Shown piece by piece: positions 18,224-27,151 of a DNA stretch of 64,000 nt (position 1 is its first letter; every line of letters begins with the position of its first letter). The position numbers were made by a program, and so were the translations under genes. The notes beneath the pieces were generated by a model that was not told the origin of the DNA, searched no databases, and was given only the letters and a program-made list of their open reading frames with translations. Source of the stretch: Gemmatimonadota bacterium (GTDB lineage Bacteria > JAAXHH01); contig JAPOZT010000011.1 of assembly GCA_026705925.1 (NCBI GenBank), forward strand, positions 462,857-526,856. The letters are read 5' to 3'.

Positions 18224-19531
18224 TCAGTCCACCAGCGCCTGGTAGACGAGCGCCCGGATGCGCTGATGGTCGTCGAGACCCTGGGCGGGGATGACCTGCG
18301 TCATGTAGGAAACCACCAGTTCCTCGGCAGGATCGACCCAGTACGTGGAGTGATAGGCTCCTCCCCAGTTGTAGGCGCCCGGAGAACCCGGCAGGCCGCT
18401 CCAGCCGATCTCCTCCGTAATACCGAACCCCAGGCCGAACCCGCCGCCGTCGCCCTGCCACGCGTCGTGGACATGATCGACGGTCATGAGCTCCACGGTC
18501 TTGGGCGACAGAATGCGCGCCCCGTCCAGCGTGCCGCCGCGCCGGAGCGCCTCGAGAAAGCGGGCGTAATCTCCCGGCGTGGAGACGAGCCCCGCGCCGC
18601 CCGAGAAGCTCCTGCGCGGTCCCTCGAGGTACATGCCCTGTCCGACCATGTGGCCCGGATCAGGCGCGCGCTCCATCCCCATTTCATCCGTTACTGAGTA
18701 TACGACGGTGAGCCGTTCCGCTTTCTCCGGCGGCACGTAGAAGTGCGTGTCAACCATGCCCAGCGGTTCGAGGATCTCGACCCGCAGGAACTCGTCCAGC
18801 GGCATGCCGGAGGCTCGCTCGATCACCACGCCCAGGATATCCGTGGCGTAGCCGTACACGAATGCCCCTCCCGGCTGGCCAGCCATGGGCAGATCCGCCA
18901 TGCGCTCGACGGTATCGGCAATCGGTTCTTCGCGGTCCGCGAAATACCAGCCCACGATGCCGGCCTCCTCCCAGGCCCGGGTGCCGGGGCTCCACCCGTA
19001 CCCGATGCCGGCGGTGTGGGTGAGCAGGTCGCGTACGGTGATCTTGCGATCTGCGGGGACCACCTCGTAGCCCCCGTCCTCGGTTGCAACGGCGACGGTC
19101 GTGCTGTCGAACTCGGGAATGAAGTCGCCCAGGTTTTGGTCGATTAACAGACGCCCCTGCTCCTGGAGGATCATCACGCCCACCGAGATGACCGCCTTGG
19201 TCTGAGAAGCGATGCGGAAAAGGTCCGTGATCTCGAGCGGCTCCCCCGCCTCGCGGTCCCGGTAGCCGAAGGCCTTGGCGTAGACCACGTGCCCGCGCCG
19301 CCCGATCACGAGCGCGGCGCCCGGCAGGCGTTCTTCCTCGACATAGGCTTCAAGCGCCGCATCGATGCGCGCCAGCCGATCGGAGGACACGCCGACCTCC
19401 TCGGGGGTGGCCGGGACAAAGGATTGGGCGAAGACCCGCGGCGCGGTAAGCGCGGCGGGTACGCAGAGGAGTGACGCCGCGAGCAGAGGTAGTAGCATGC
19501 GGTTATAGTACATTGACCATATTGACAACAT
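18224..19531 (-). CDS. Secreted serine hydrolase of the beta-lactamase/transpeptidase-like family
   Basis: A 435-residue class-C-beta-lactamase-fold protein. A signal peptide spans about residues 1-36 (LLPLLAASLLCVPAALTAPRVFAQ). The nucleophile motif S-x-x-K is S109-QTK112. The second motif (usually YxN) most likely reads YAT in VYGYATDILG, a substitution of the Asn. A glycine-rich C-terminal region with GGAYHSTYWVDP is at about 390. Members are esterases or D-aminopeptidases more often than true beta-lactamases. ATG 19531 has an AAGGA ribosome-binding site about 10 nt upstream and a near-consensus promoter at 19572-19600 overlapped by a dyad, so it is probably repressor controlled. Confidence 0.87.
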   Translation of the reverse strand: MLSIWSMYYNRMLLPLLAASLLCVPAALTAPRVFAQSFVPATPEEVGVSSDRLARIDAALEAYVEEERLPGAALVIGRRGHVVYAKAFGYRDREAGEPLEITDLFRIASQTKAVISVGVMILQEQGRLLIDQNLGDFIPEFDSTTVAVATEDGGYEVVPADRKITVRDLLTHTAGIGYGWSPGTRAWEEAGIVGWYFADREEPIADTVERMADLPMAGQPGGAFVYGYATDILGVVIERASGMPLDEFLRVEILEPLGMVDTHFYVPPEKAERLTVVYSVTDEMGMERAPDPGHMVGQGMYLEGPRRSFSGGAGLVSTPGDYARFLEALRRGGTLDGARILSPKTVELMTVDHVHDAWQGDGGGFGLGFGITEEIGWSGLPGSPGAYNWGGAYHSTYWVDPAEELVVSYMTQVIPAQGLDDHQRIRALVYQALVD

Positions 19532-19571
19532 GATTGCCGGTCCTTTTTGGGGTTGTCGTGGCGATGCGGTT

Positions 19572-19600
19572 ATTCTATGCCATTCACGCTATAATGTCAA
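19572..19600 (-). promoter_or_regulatory. Near-consensus sigma-70-type promoter for the serine hydrolase gene
   Basis: Read on the minus strand, TTGACA (19600-19595) is followed by exactly 17 nt and TAGAAT (19577-19572). Transcription would begin near 19565, giving a leader of about 33 nt before the ATG at 19531. The first operator dyad covers the -35 element and much of the spacer. Confidence 0.75.
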
Positions 19601-19664
19601 TCTAGCGTGAATTTACCCGTGTAAATGCGTGCTATTCACGCTTTATTGCAGAAACACCGTGAAT
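19582..19664. promoter_or_regulatory. Two 31-nt dyads with ATTCACG/CGTGAAT half-sites, 52 nt apart
   Basis: Dyad 1 (19582-19612) has perfect 10-bp arms ATTCACGCTA and TAGCGTGAAT around 11 nt. Dyad 2 (19634-19664) has arms ATTCACG and CGTGAAT around 17 nt, so both have the same total length of 31 nt. Their start points are 52 nt apart, about five helical turns. Between them lies ATTTAC-CCGT-GTAAAT (19611-19626). Dyad 1 overlaps the -35 and spacer of the serine hydrolase promoter, as expected for a repressor that binds cooperatively or loops DNA. The regulator is unknown; no regulator gene is adjacent. Confidence 0.65.
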
Positions 19665-19796
19665 GACATCCGGCCAGGAACCTTCAAGCAGGTCCGCATC
19701 CATGCATCCAAAGGCGTATCAGTTAAGTGCCGCGGCTAACGCGGCACCCGGAACGTGGTATTCGGAGCACGGCCATCACCCCGGGACCCATCCAAC

Positions 19797-20801
19797 ATGA
19801 AAATCAGCACCCTCGAACTCGACCAGGCGTCCGTCCTGACGGACTTCTACAATGAACAGTTCTCCGGTATGCCGTACTGCTATCCGGTCACCGAGGATGA
19901 ATTCGGGACCGGCGTCATCTGGCACGAAGAAAGGGACGAACCCTACGAGGACCTTTCGGAAGAGTCGATCCTGGTGGTGGAAGACGAGGGCGGCGCCGTC
20001 GCGGGCTTCGCCCACGTGGCCATCTGCCGCAAGGGCAAGGAGCACGACCGCGTTGGACTCCATCCGGTCGAGGAGCTGCTGGAGGACCGCATCGGCCTTA
20101 TCCGGTTCTTCCACTACCGGGCCGGGGCGAGGCCGGCCGGGCAGGCGCTCCTGGAGGCAGCGGAAGCTCACTTGCGGAGCTTCGGCATCGGCCAGATACG
20201 GGCCTTCAGCTACTTCGGATACCGGTTCTACCGCTTCTGTCACGCGTTCCAATCCGACCGGATGGGCCATGTCGGCGCCCTGCTCTGCATGAACGACTAC
20301 CGCATTACGCGGGGGATCATCCTCCTCGAACTCCCGGGTTTTGCGGTACCCGATCCCGTACTGCCGGACCCCGGCGTGACCACGCGGTTCGACGTCCGTC
20401 CCGGTCGCGGCAGGCTGCCCAACATGGATTTCCAGCTCAACCGGGAAGATCAGTGCATCGGCCAGGGGTTCGCCCAGTCGCTGGGGGATTTCTGCCGGTC
20501 GCCCCTGGCGCAGGATACCTTCTATATTCCGTGGTTCTCCATCGAAGGCAGCCCGGTGGGAGGACGGGTCAGCGAGGGGGAGCAGGGCAAGGGGTTCGGG
20601 CGGTACATGATGGAAGTGCTGCTCAGGGAAATGCGCCAGCTCGGATACCGCCACGCGACCACCCAGGCGAACACGGGCAGCCCCCGGCCCATTCTCCTGT
20701 ACACCAACATGGGGTACCGGGTCGTAGACACCAACTACCAGTATTTCAAGGATTTTGAGCGGGAGATACCGCTGGAAGTGTTCAAAGAGGTGGGGTTCTA
20801 G
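19797..20801 (+). CDS. GNAT-family N-acetyltransferase
   Basis: A 334-residue protein. The C-terminal third reads GGRVSEGEQGKGFGRYMMEVLLREMRQLGYRHATTQAN (about residues 255-292): the Q-G-K-G-x-G/A acetyl-CoA pyrophosphate loop and following helix, then LYTNMGYRVVDTNYQYFKDF, the usual end of a GNAT fold. The N-terminal half (DDEGGAVAGFAHVAI, then ALLEAAEAHLRSFGI) looks like a second, degenerate GNAT-like domain. The substrate is unknown. ATG 19797 is preferred; a GTG at 19755 would add 14 residues. It is divergent from the serine hydrolase across the operator region and convergent with transketolase, 15 bp away. Confidence 0.78.
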   Translation: MKISTLELDQASVLTDFYNEQFSGMPYCYPVTEDEFGTGVIWHEERDEPYEDLSEESILVVEDEGGAVAGFAHVAICRKGKEHDRVGLHPVEELLEDRIGLIRFFHYRAGARPAGQALLEAAEAHLRSFGIGQIRAFSYFGYRFYRFCHAFQSDRMGHVGALLCMNDYRITRGIILLELPGFAVPDPVLPDPGVTTRFDVRPGRGRLPNMDFQLNREDQCIGQGFAQSLGDFCRSPLAQDTFYIPWFSIEGSPVGGRVSEGEQGKGFGRYMMEVLLREMRQLGYRHATTQANTGSPRPILLYTNMGYRVVDTNYQYFKDFEREIPLEVFKEVGF

Positions 20802-20816
20802 GAGGTCGGGCTCTGA

Positions 20817-22889
20817 TTACCCGCCTGCACCGATCAGCGCCTTTGCCCTGCCGGCAATGTTTTCCGCCGTGAAGCCCAGGTGCTCGAACACGTCCTGGTA
20901 AGGCGCCGATGCGCCGAAGCGTTCCAGGCCGATGACGTCGCCCCGCGGGCCCACGTACCGTTCCCAGCCCAGCGTGACGCCGGGTTCCACGGCCAGGCGC
21001 GCGGTGACCGACGCCGGGAGCACGGACTCCCGGTATTCCTCGGCCTGCGCTTCAAACAGTTCCCAACTCGGCATGCTGACCACGCGCGCAGCCACCCCAT
21101 CACCCGCCAGCGTTTCACGGGCCTCGAGCGCCAGGTGGACCTCCGAACCGGAAGCGATGATAATCACGTCCGGCGTACCATCGGCATCGGCGAGGACATA
21201 GGCGCCCCGGTGCAGGCCGTCGGCGGACGCCAGACCCTTGGTGGACGCCTGACCCGAGGCGGGTGCCAGTCCCTCGGAGGGTGCCGCGCCGTTCCCTTTA
21301 CGGTCCAGCACGGGCAGCTTCTGCCGGGTCAGGGCCAGGGCGACGGGACCGTCCGTGCGCCTTAGCGCCGCCACCCATGCTTCCGCCGTTTCGGCGGCGT
21401 CGGCGGGGCGGATCAGGGTGAGGTTGGGGATGGCCCGTAGCGCCATGTAATGTTCGATGGGCTGGTGGGTCGGACCGTCCTCGCCCAGTCCCACGCTGTC
21501 GTGGGTGAATACGTAGACCGGCGCGATACCCATGAGGGCCGCCAGGCGAATGGCCGGGCGCATGTAGTCCGAGAACACGAGGAACGTGCCGGCATACGGG
21601 CGCAGGCCCCCGTGGAGCGCCATCCCGTTCAGCGCAGAGGCCATGGCGTGTTCGCGCACGCCGAAGTGCAGGTTGCGGCCCGCGTAGTTGCCGGCGGCGT
21701 AGTTCGATTCGGCCTCCACCATGGTGTTGTTGGACCCGGCCAGGTCCGCCGAACCGCCCAACAGGCCCGGGATGCGTTGGGACAACGCGTTAATCGTCAC
21801 GCCGGACGCCTGCCGCGTGGCCATGTCCCCCTGGTCGGGCGAAAAAGTCGGAAGGTTTTCGTCCCAGCCGCCCGGCAGTTCCCCGTCCATGGCCCGTTTC
21901 CAGGTCTCTGCCAGTTCGGGAAAGGCGGCCGCATAGGCATCCACGGCCTGACGCCAGGCCAGTTCCCAGCCCTTGCCGTATGGGACCATCTGCTGGAACC
22001 AGGCGCGCACGTCCTCCGGGACCAGGAACTTGGGTTTCAACGGCCACCCGAGGTTTTGCTTGGTCAGTTCGACTTCCTCTTCGCCGAGGGGCTCGCCGTG
22101 GGCCTTGGACGTGCCGGCCTTGTTGGGACTGCCGTAGCCGATGACCGTGCGGCACACGATGATCGAGGGTCGATCCGTCTCGTTCCGCGCCATTTCGACC
22201 GCGGCTTCGACCCGGGCGAGGTCGTTGCCGTCCAGGACCCGCTGCACGTGCCACCCGTAGGAGTCGAACCGCAGGCCCGTGTTCTCGGAGAAGGCCAGGT
22301 CCGTACCGCCGTCGATCGTGATGCTGTTGTCCAGGTAGAGGACGATCAGCTTGCCCAGGCCGAGGTGCCCCGCGAGGGAGCAGGCCTCGGAGGCGACGCC
22401 CTCCATCATGTCGCCGTCGCTGGCGATGACATAGGTGTAGTGGTCGACGACCTCGTGGCCGGGACGGTTGTACCGGGCCGCCAGGTGGGCCTCGGCCATA
22501 GCCATGCCCACGGCGTTCGCAATACCCTGTCCGAGCGGTCCCGTGGTGGTCTCCACGCCGGGCGTGTCGCCGTACTCGGGATGGCCTGGCGTCTGGCTTT
22601 CCCACTGTCGGAAGTTCCTGATCTCATCGAGGGAAAGGTCGTAGCCGGTGAGGTGCAGCATGGCGTAGAGCAGCATGGACCCGTGCCCGCCGGAGAGGAC
22701 GAAGCGGTCGCGGTTCGGCCAGCCGGGATTCTTCGGGTTGTACCGCATGAGGCGCGTCCACAGCACGTAGGCGATGGGCGCGGCTTCCATGGGAAGACCC
22801 GGGTGGCCGCTGTTGGCCTGCTGGACGGCGTCTACGGCCAGCATGCGGATGGTGTTGATGCATCGTTGCTCGAGATCGTTTGCAGACAC
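20817..22889 (-). CDS. tkt: Transketolase
   Basis: A 690-residue thiamine-diphosphate enzyme of the pentose phosphate pathway. The start is GTG at 22887-22889 with AAGGAC upstream. Landmarks are [20 protein letters not shown] near the N-terminus; GDG(D)MMEGV-type ThDP motif in [14 protein letters not shown]; the catalytic-region [20 protein letters not shown]; the [19 protein letters not shown] signature; and a C-terminal [11 protein letters not shown]. An extra Ala/Gly/Ser-rich stretch of about 28 residues (near 560-590, encoded about 21215-21300) separates PVLDRKG from RGAYVLAD and looks like an expanded loop. It transfers two-carbon units between sugar phosphates in the cytoplasm. Confidence 0.96.
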   Translation of the reverse strand: MSANDLEQRCINTIRMLAVDAVQQANSGHPGLPMEAAPIAYVLWTRLMRYNPKNPGWPNRDRFVLSGGHGSMLLYAMLHLTGYDLSLDEIRNFRQWESQTPGHPEYGDTPGVETTTGPLGQGIANAVGMAMAEAHLAARYNRPGHEVVDHYTYVIASDGDMMEGVASEACSLAGHLGLGKLIVLYLDNSITIDGGTDLAFSENTGLRFDSYGWHVQRVLDGNDLARVEAAVEMARNETDRPSIIVCRTVIGYGSPNKAGTSKAHGEPLGEEEVELTKQNLGWPLKPKFLVPEDVRAWFQQMVPYGKGWELAWRQAVDAYAAAFPELAETWKRAMDGELPGGWDENLPTFSPDQGDMATRQASGVTINALSQRIPGLLGGSADLAGSNNTMVEAESNYAAGNYAGRNLHFGVREHAMASALNGMALHGGLRPYAGTFLVFSDYMRPAIRLAALMGIAPVYVFTHDSVGLGEDGPTHQPIEHYMALRAIPNLTLIRPADAAETAEAWVAALRRTDGPVALALTRQKLPVLDRKGNGAAPSEGLAPASGQASTKGLASADGLHRGAYVLADADGTPDVIIIASGSEVHLALEARETLAGDGVAARVVSMPSWELFEAQAEEYRESVLPASVTARLAVEPGVTLGWERYVGPRGDVIGLERFGASAPYQDVFEHLGFTAENIAGRAKALIGAGG

Positions 22890-22980
22890 GGTTCGCGTCC
22901 TTTTCGGTTCGGGTTTTATATGCGGCTCGTTTGTTCAAGTTCGCCAGTTTCAGACGCCCGCTAAGATACAACCCGGCCCT

Positions 22981-24579
22981 TCAACTGTCCATCATCATAT
23001 CGTACAGATCCTGCTGCCGTTTCATCGCTTCCCGGTAGCTGTCCCGGTTCGCCGGATCCGGTGCATAGGTCTTTCCCAGGGGAACCGGCGCGGCGGCCAG
23101 GTCTTCCACTGCGCCGGAGGCCTCCAGCGCCAGCAGTGCGGCGCCGCGGCTCGAGGCCTCGGTCACGGTCGAGGCGGTGATGGGCCGTTCCAGTACGTCG
23201 GCCAGCATCTGCATCCAGACGGGCGACTGCAGCAGACCCGCGCCCGAAGCGACGATTTCGACGGCATCTCCCCAGATCGACCGCAACCGGTCATGGATAT
23301 TCGCGAAACAGTAGGCCGTGGCCTCCAGACTGGCCCGCATGACGTCCAGCGGCGTGGTGTGGAGCGTCATGCCGGTAATGGCCGCCCTGGCGGCGTCGTG
23401 CCAGCCCGGGCTGCGTTCGCCCGCCCAGAAGGGCAGCACCGTAAGGCCGTGGCTGTCCGGCGCCATCCCGCCCAGGTCCCGTTCGACCTGCTGTTCGCCG
23501 GCGAGGCGCAGCGTGTCGCGCATCCAACCATAGACGTTCCCGCCGTTGCTCAGGGCGCCGCCCATGAGGATCCTGCGGCGGTCCGACCGGTAACACCACA
23601 GGCCCTCCGGGATCGAGAACTCCTGGGCACGCCGCATGACCCGCATGGCGCCGGAAGTGCCCACCATCAGGGCGATGCGGCCTTCGTCCACGCAACCGCT
23701 GCCGATGTTGTTGCAGGCGCCGTCGCCGATGGCCGGATACCAGGACGCATCGGCCAGGACGGACCAGCGGGAAGCGAATTCATCCTTCAGGCCCCGTACC
23801 GGTTCGTCCGCGTCGGTTACCGGCGTCAACTGGTCCCGCGCCACCGGCAGCGCAGCCAGCGTCTCGTCGTCCCAGTCGCACCAGTGGGCGTTGAACAATC
23901 CGGTGCCGGATGCCATGGATACGCTGCAGGCCGGTGCGCCGAACCACCTGAGGAAGAGGTATTCGCCGATGGACATCCAGCGTTCCACCCGTGCGAACGT
24001 ATCGGGATCGGTCCGGGCGAACCAGCATATCTTGGCGGGCAAATAGGACGCGTGGAGCACGCACCCGGTGCGCCCGTGTGTGGCGGGGGCGTCGAGACGC
24101 TCAGCCAGCTCGGGGATGGCCGTCCCCGGCCGCGTGTCGGCCCAGCTGATCAGCGGGGTCACGGCGCGGTCTCCCTCCACGCCCACGACGTTGTGCCAGA
24201 ACGTGGTCATGGCCACGCCGTCGATCGCGGGATGGCCGCCCGTGGGATGGCCGCCCGTGGGATGGCCGCCCCCGGCAAGTCCACCCGTTGCCTGCCCACT
24301 CCAGGCGCAGAAGTCGTCGAGCACCGAACCCACCTCCGCCGCCAGGCGGTCCGCGTCGATAAACACTCCGCCGTCCGGCGTGGTATCCATGTCGTAGGTT
24401 TTTTGAAAGGCGGGGGATGCGATCCGGGCCGATCGGTCGAAGAGAATCGCCCGTACGGACGACGTTCCGATGTCGATGGCCAACACGCGGGGCGGCTGAA
24501 TCGTGTCGGGGGACGGTTGTATCGGGTTGCGGGGCGCCCTTGTAGCGGTTCGGGGCAACTGAGTCGGGTCGCGGGGCAT
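22981..24579 (-). CDS. FGGY-family carbohydrate kinase (gluconokinase/xylulokinase-like)
   Basis: A 532-residue sugar kinase. After a Pro/Thr/Arg-rich N-tail of about 30 residues with an internal repeat, VLAIDIGTSSVRAILFD forms the first phosphate loop. LISWADTRPG and the GDGACNNIGSGC segment with the catalytic Asp are in the middle; GTSGAMRV is the second phosphate loop; IVASGAGLLQSPVWMQMLADVLERPI is the usual C-terminal FGGY signature region. The substrate is a sugar or sugar acid, which I cannot fix; gluconate-type enzymes look most alike. A 15-bp repeat encodes GGHPT three times at about residues 108-122. It lies 91 bp upstream of transketolase in the same direction, a sensible pentose pathway pairing. 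Confidence 0.85.
   Translation of the reverse strand: MPRDPTQLPRTATRAPRNPIQPSPDTIQPPRVLAIDIGTSSVRAILFDRSARIASPAFQKTYDMDTTPDGGVFIDADRLAAEVGSVLDDFCAWSGQATGGLAGGGHPTGGHPTGGHPAIDGVAMTTFWHNVVGVEGDRAVTPLISWADTRPGTAIPELAERLDAPATHGRTGCVLHASYLPAKICWFARTDPDTFARVERWMSIGEYLFLRWFGAPACSVSMASGTGLFNAHWCDWDDETLAALPVARDQLTPVTDADEPVRGLKDEFASRWSVLADASWYPAIGDGACNNIGSGCVDEGRIALMVGTSGAMRVMRRAQEFSIPEGLWCYRSDRRRILMGGALSNGGNVYGWMRDTLRLAGEQQVERDLGGMAPDSHGLTVLPFWAGERSPGWHDAARAAITGMTLHTTPLDVMRASLEATAYCFANIHDRLRSIWGDAVEIVASGAGLLQSPVWMQMLADVLERPITASTVTEASSRGAALLALEASGAVEDLAAAPVPLGKTYAPDPANRDSYREAMKRQQDLYDMMMDS
24229..24270. repeat. Three copies of a 15-bp tandem repeat inside the FGGY kinase gene
   Basis: GGGATGGCCGCC separated by CGT occurs three times without a mismatch, encoding repeated Gly-Gly-His-Pro-Thr. 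Perfect identity suggests recent slippage expansion. Confidence 0.9.
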
Positions 24580-24840
24580 GGACGAGGCCTGAAGTCCTGA
24601 TTGATGAAATCACCGTGTCCTGGCGCCGGGCGGTCCGGCCGTGATCATCGGACGCGGAGCGGGGAGCGGGAAACGTCCGCAGGCGGTATTATATGGTCGG
24701 GTGGATCGCGATTCAAGCCAAAAGCGAGCGGCCAAGAAAGGATTGACAGACGGGCTTCAGGCGCGTTTTTTACCGATCCACGCTACAGTGGACACTCGGA
24801 GTAGGAATGAAGTAAACCGGTCGAGGAGTTACAACAGAAG
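24580..24840 (+). promoter_or_regulatory. Divergent intergenic region with a possible aldolase promoter
   Basis: This 261-bp gap separates the FGGY kinase (minus) from the aldolase (plus). A perfect -35 box TTGACA lies at 24743-24748, but the sequence 17 nt later is only a T-run (24766-24771) followed by TTTACC, so the -10 element is poor. GAGGAG upstream of the aldolase ATG is a plausible ribosome-binding site. Nothing else is recognisable. Confidence 0.3.
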
Positions 24841-25866
24841 ATGCCTTCCAAACTGAATGAGATCGCCCGTGCCATGGTCGCCCCGGACAAGGGGATCCTG
24901 GCCGCGGACGAAAGCAGCGGCACCATCAGGAGCCGGTTCAACGCCATCGGACTGCCGTCGACGAAGGAGAACCGCCGCGCCTACCGGCACATGCTGTTCA
25001 CCACCGAAGGCATGGAGCAATTCATAAGCGGCGTCATCCTCTACGACGAAACCTTGCGCCAGAAGGCCCTGGACGAAGCCGAAACGCCTTTCCCCAGACT
25101 ATTGTCCGACAAAGGCGTGATTCCCGGGATCAAGGTGGATACCGGCATCCATGACCTGGCCGGTTTCCCCGGTGAGAAAGTCACCGAGGGGCTCGACGGC
25201 CTGCGCGCGCGCCTGACCAGGTACGGTAAGCTGGGCGCCCAATTCGCCAAGTGGCGGGCGGTCATTACCGTTGGGAAAGGCATTCCCACAGACGTCTGTA
25301 TCGACGCCAACGCCCATGCCCTCGCGCGTTACGCCGCGCTGTGCCAGGAATGCGGCATCGTACCGATCGTCGAACCCGAGGTGTTGATGGACGGCGACCA
25401 TAACATCTACCGGTGCGACGAGGTTACCGGCGTTACGCTGCGGCAGGTGTTCGAGGCTCTGGCCGTGCACGAGGTCAAGCTGGATGGGATCGTCCTGAAA
25501 CCCAGCATGGTCATCTCGGGTTCGGAATGTCCTGAACAGGCTTCCGTGGAAAAAGTCGCGCGTCGCACGGTGAACAATTTCCTGCGAAACGTCCCGCGTG
25601 AGGTACCCGGCGTCGCTTTCCTGTCGGGCGGGCAGTCTTCCGAGACCGCCACGGCGCACCTGAACGCCATGAACCACATGTTCGGCGAGCTCCCGTGGGA
25701 ACTCAGTTTCTCCTACGGCCGCGCACTGCAGGCGGCCCCGTTGCGGGCATGGGGTGGAGACCCCGCCCGTTTCAAGGCGGGTCAAGAAGCCTTTTTCCAC
25801 CGTGCCATGTGCAACAGCGCCGCCCGGACCGGCACGTACAGCGCCGACATGGAAACCGCGGCATAG
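24841..25866 (+). CDS. Class I fructose-bisphosphate aldolase (eukaryotic-type family)
   Basis: A 341-residue aldolase of the metal-independent family familiar from animals and plants. The signature opening is ARAMVAPDKGILAADESSGTI with TKENRRAYR; catalytic features are KWRAVI and the Schiff-base lysine in GIVLKPSMV; GVAFLSGGQSSETATAHLNAMN is the phosphate-binding region; the C-terminus keeps the terminal Tyr region in GTYSADMETAA. It cleaves fructose 1,6-bisphosphate in glycolysis. This family is less common in bacteria than class II or FbaB-type aldolases. Transketolase and the FGGY kinase are close by on the other strand, so the locus is devoted to sugar phosphates. Confidence 0.93.
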   Translation: MPSKLNEIARAMVAPDKGILAADESSGTIRSRFNAIGLPSTKENRRAYRHMLFTTEGMEQFISGVILYDETLRQKALDEAETPFPRLLSDKGVIPGIKVDTGIHDLAGFPGEKVTEGLDGLRARLTRYGKLGAQFAKWRAVITVGKGIPTDVCIDANAHALARYAALCQECGIVPIVEPEVLMDGDHNIYRCDEVTGVTLRQVFEALAVHEVKLDGIVLKPSMVISGSECPEQASVEKVARRTVNNFLRNVPREVPGVAFLSGGQSSETATAHLNAMNHMFGELPWELSFSYGRALQAAPLRAWGGDPARFKAGQEAFFHRAMCNSAARTGTYSADMETAA

Positions 25867-25936
25867 CGTCCCAGCAAAAAACCGCGGCAACCTGGCCAGC
25901 TTGGCCAGCATAGCCAGCCAGACCGCGCCGGAACCG

Positions 25937-27034
25937 ATGTCCAGACCCCCTTACTCCGAAATCGTCGAGAACCTGCCTTCCGTGACCCCCTTCGTGGGTC
26001 CCGAGACCATCGAACGACAGCAGGGAAAACCGTTCCGGGTGCGTATCGGCGCCAACGAAAGCGCCTTCGGCGTCTCACCCCGGGCCGCGGCGGCCATGAG
26101 CGAAGCCGCGCGGGGCGTCGCCTGGTACTGCGACCCGGAAGGCTATGAACTGCGGGCCGAACTGGCCGCGATGCACGGCGTGGACATCGAGAACGTGACC
26201 CTCGGCGCCGGGATCGACGACCTGCTGGGGCTGATCGTCCGCATGTACATGGACCCGGGCGACGCGGTCGCCGCGTCCCTCGGATGCTACCCCACCTTCG
26301 TCTATCACGTCGACGGCTTCGGCGGCCGGCTGGAAACGGTGCCCTACCGAAACGACCGCAACGATTTGACGGCGCTGACGGACCTGGCCGCGAAACAGCA
26401 GGCCTCCATCCTCTATCTTTCAAATCCGGACAACCCGACGGGTTCCTACTATGGCAGCAACGCCATCTCCGATCTCCTGGACCGCGTGCCGCCGGAATGT
26501 CTCTTCATTCTCGACGAGGCCTACCTCGACTTCGTGCCACCGGACACCATTCTCCCCATCGACGTGGACGACCCCCGGCTGATCCGGGTGCGCACCTTCT
26601 CCAAGGCCCACGGAATGGCGGGCGCACGGGTCGGTTACGCCATCGCCCACCGGGATGTCATCCGGACCTTCGACAAAGTCCGCCTGCATTTCGGCGTGAG
26701 CCTGGTGGCACAGGCCGGCGCGCTGGCGTCTCTGCGCGACCCGGAATTCGTAGCGAGCGTGGTAAAGGCCGTGGAAGCGGGAAGGGAAGACTACCGTGAA
26801 CTGGCCGCGGACGCGGGGATTACCTCGCTGCCTTCCCAAACCAATTTCGTCGCCTTCGATTTCGGTACGGGCGAACGGGCCGGCGCGGTGATGAATACCC
26901 TCATCGAGCGCGGCGTGTTCCTGAGAAAACCCGCCGCGCCGGGACTGGACCGCCTGGTCCGGGTCACGGTGGGCACGCCCGGCGACCGGGCCGTCTTCTC
27001 GGAGTTGTTCCTGGAAGTCATGAACGAGGCGTAG
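25937..27034 (+). CDS. Histidinol-phosphate aminotransferase-like enzyme
   Basis: A 365-residue fold-type I PLP aminotransferase. Visible are IGANESAFGVSPRA near the N-terminus (the LxxNExxxGPS motif of HisC-like proteins), LGAGIDDLLGL, LYLSNPDNPTGSYY, LFILDEAYLDF with the PLP-pyridine-binding Asp, and TFSKAHGMAGARVGY containing the Schiff-base Lys. The arginine that binds the substrate carboxylate is expected in RVTVGTPGD. No his gene is adjacent, so the true substrate may be another amino acid. The ATG at 25937 is chosen since the upstream open frame overlaps the end of aldolase. It lies about 70 bp after aldolase. Confidence 0.88.
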   Translation: MSRPPYSEIVENLPSVTPFVGPETIERQQGKPFRVRIGANESAFGVSPRAAAAMSEAARGVAWYCDPEGYELRAELAAMHGVDIENVTLGAGIDDLLGLIVRMYMDPGDAVAASLGCYPTFVYHVDGFGGRLETVPYRNDRNDLTALTDLAAKQQASILYLSNPDNPTGSYYGSNAISDLLDRVPPECLFILDEAYLDFVPPDTILPIDVDDPRLIRVRTFSKAHGMAGARVGYAIAHRDVIRTFDKVRLHFGVSLVAQAGALASLRDPEFVASVVKAVEAGREDYRELAADAGITSLPSQTNFVAFDFGTGERAGAVMNTLIERGVFLRKPAAPGLDRLVRVTVGTPGDRAVFSELFLEVMNEA

Positions 27035-27043
27035 GCTGCGGGT

Positions 27044-27086
27044 CGTGGCGGGCGCGCCAGGGCAAGTGAACCGTGGCGGGCGCGCC
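27044..27086. repeat. Direct repeat of 15 bp between two genes
   Basis: CGTGGCGGGCGCGCC occurs at 27044-27058 and again at 27072-27086, a 28-bp spacing, in the 117-bp gap between the aminotransferase and the PhyH gene. Each copy contains the palindrome GGCGCGCC. Confidence 0.8.
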
Positions 27087-27151
27087 GGATTCGAAATACC
27101 AAAGGTACCGGTCGTCAGTCACGAGGCGGTTCGTGAGAGGACGCTCCAACC

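Noticed and set aside
18224-19531. True class C beta-lactamase (antibiotic resistance)
   Set aside because: SxxK is present, but the second motif reads YAT rather than YxN and the overall sequence fits the broad esterase/peptidase group.
27060-27120. tRNA-like GGATTCGAAATACC
   Set aside because: The T-loop-like stretch has no matching acceptor, D or anticodon arms around it.
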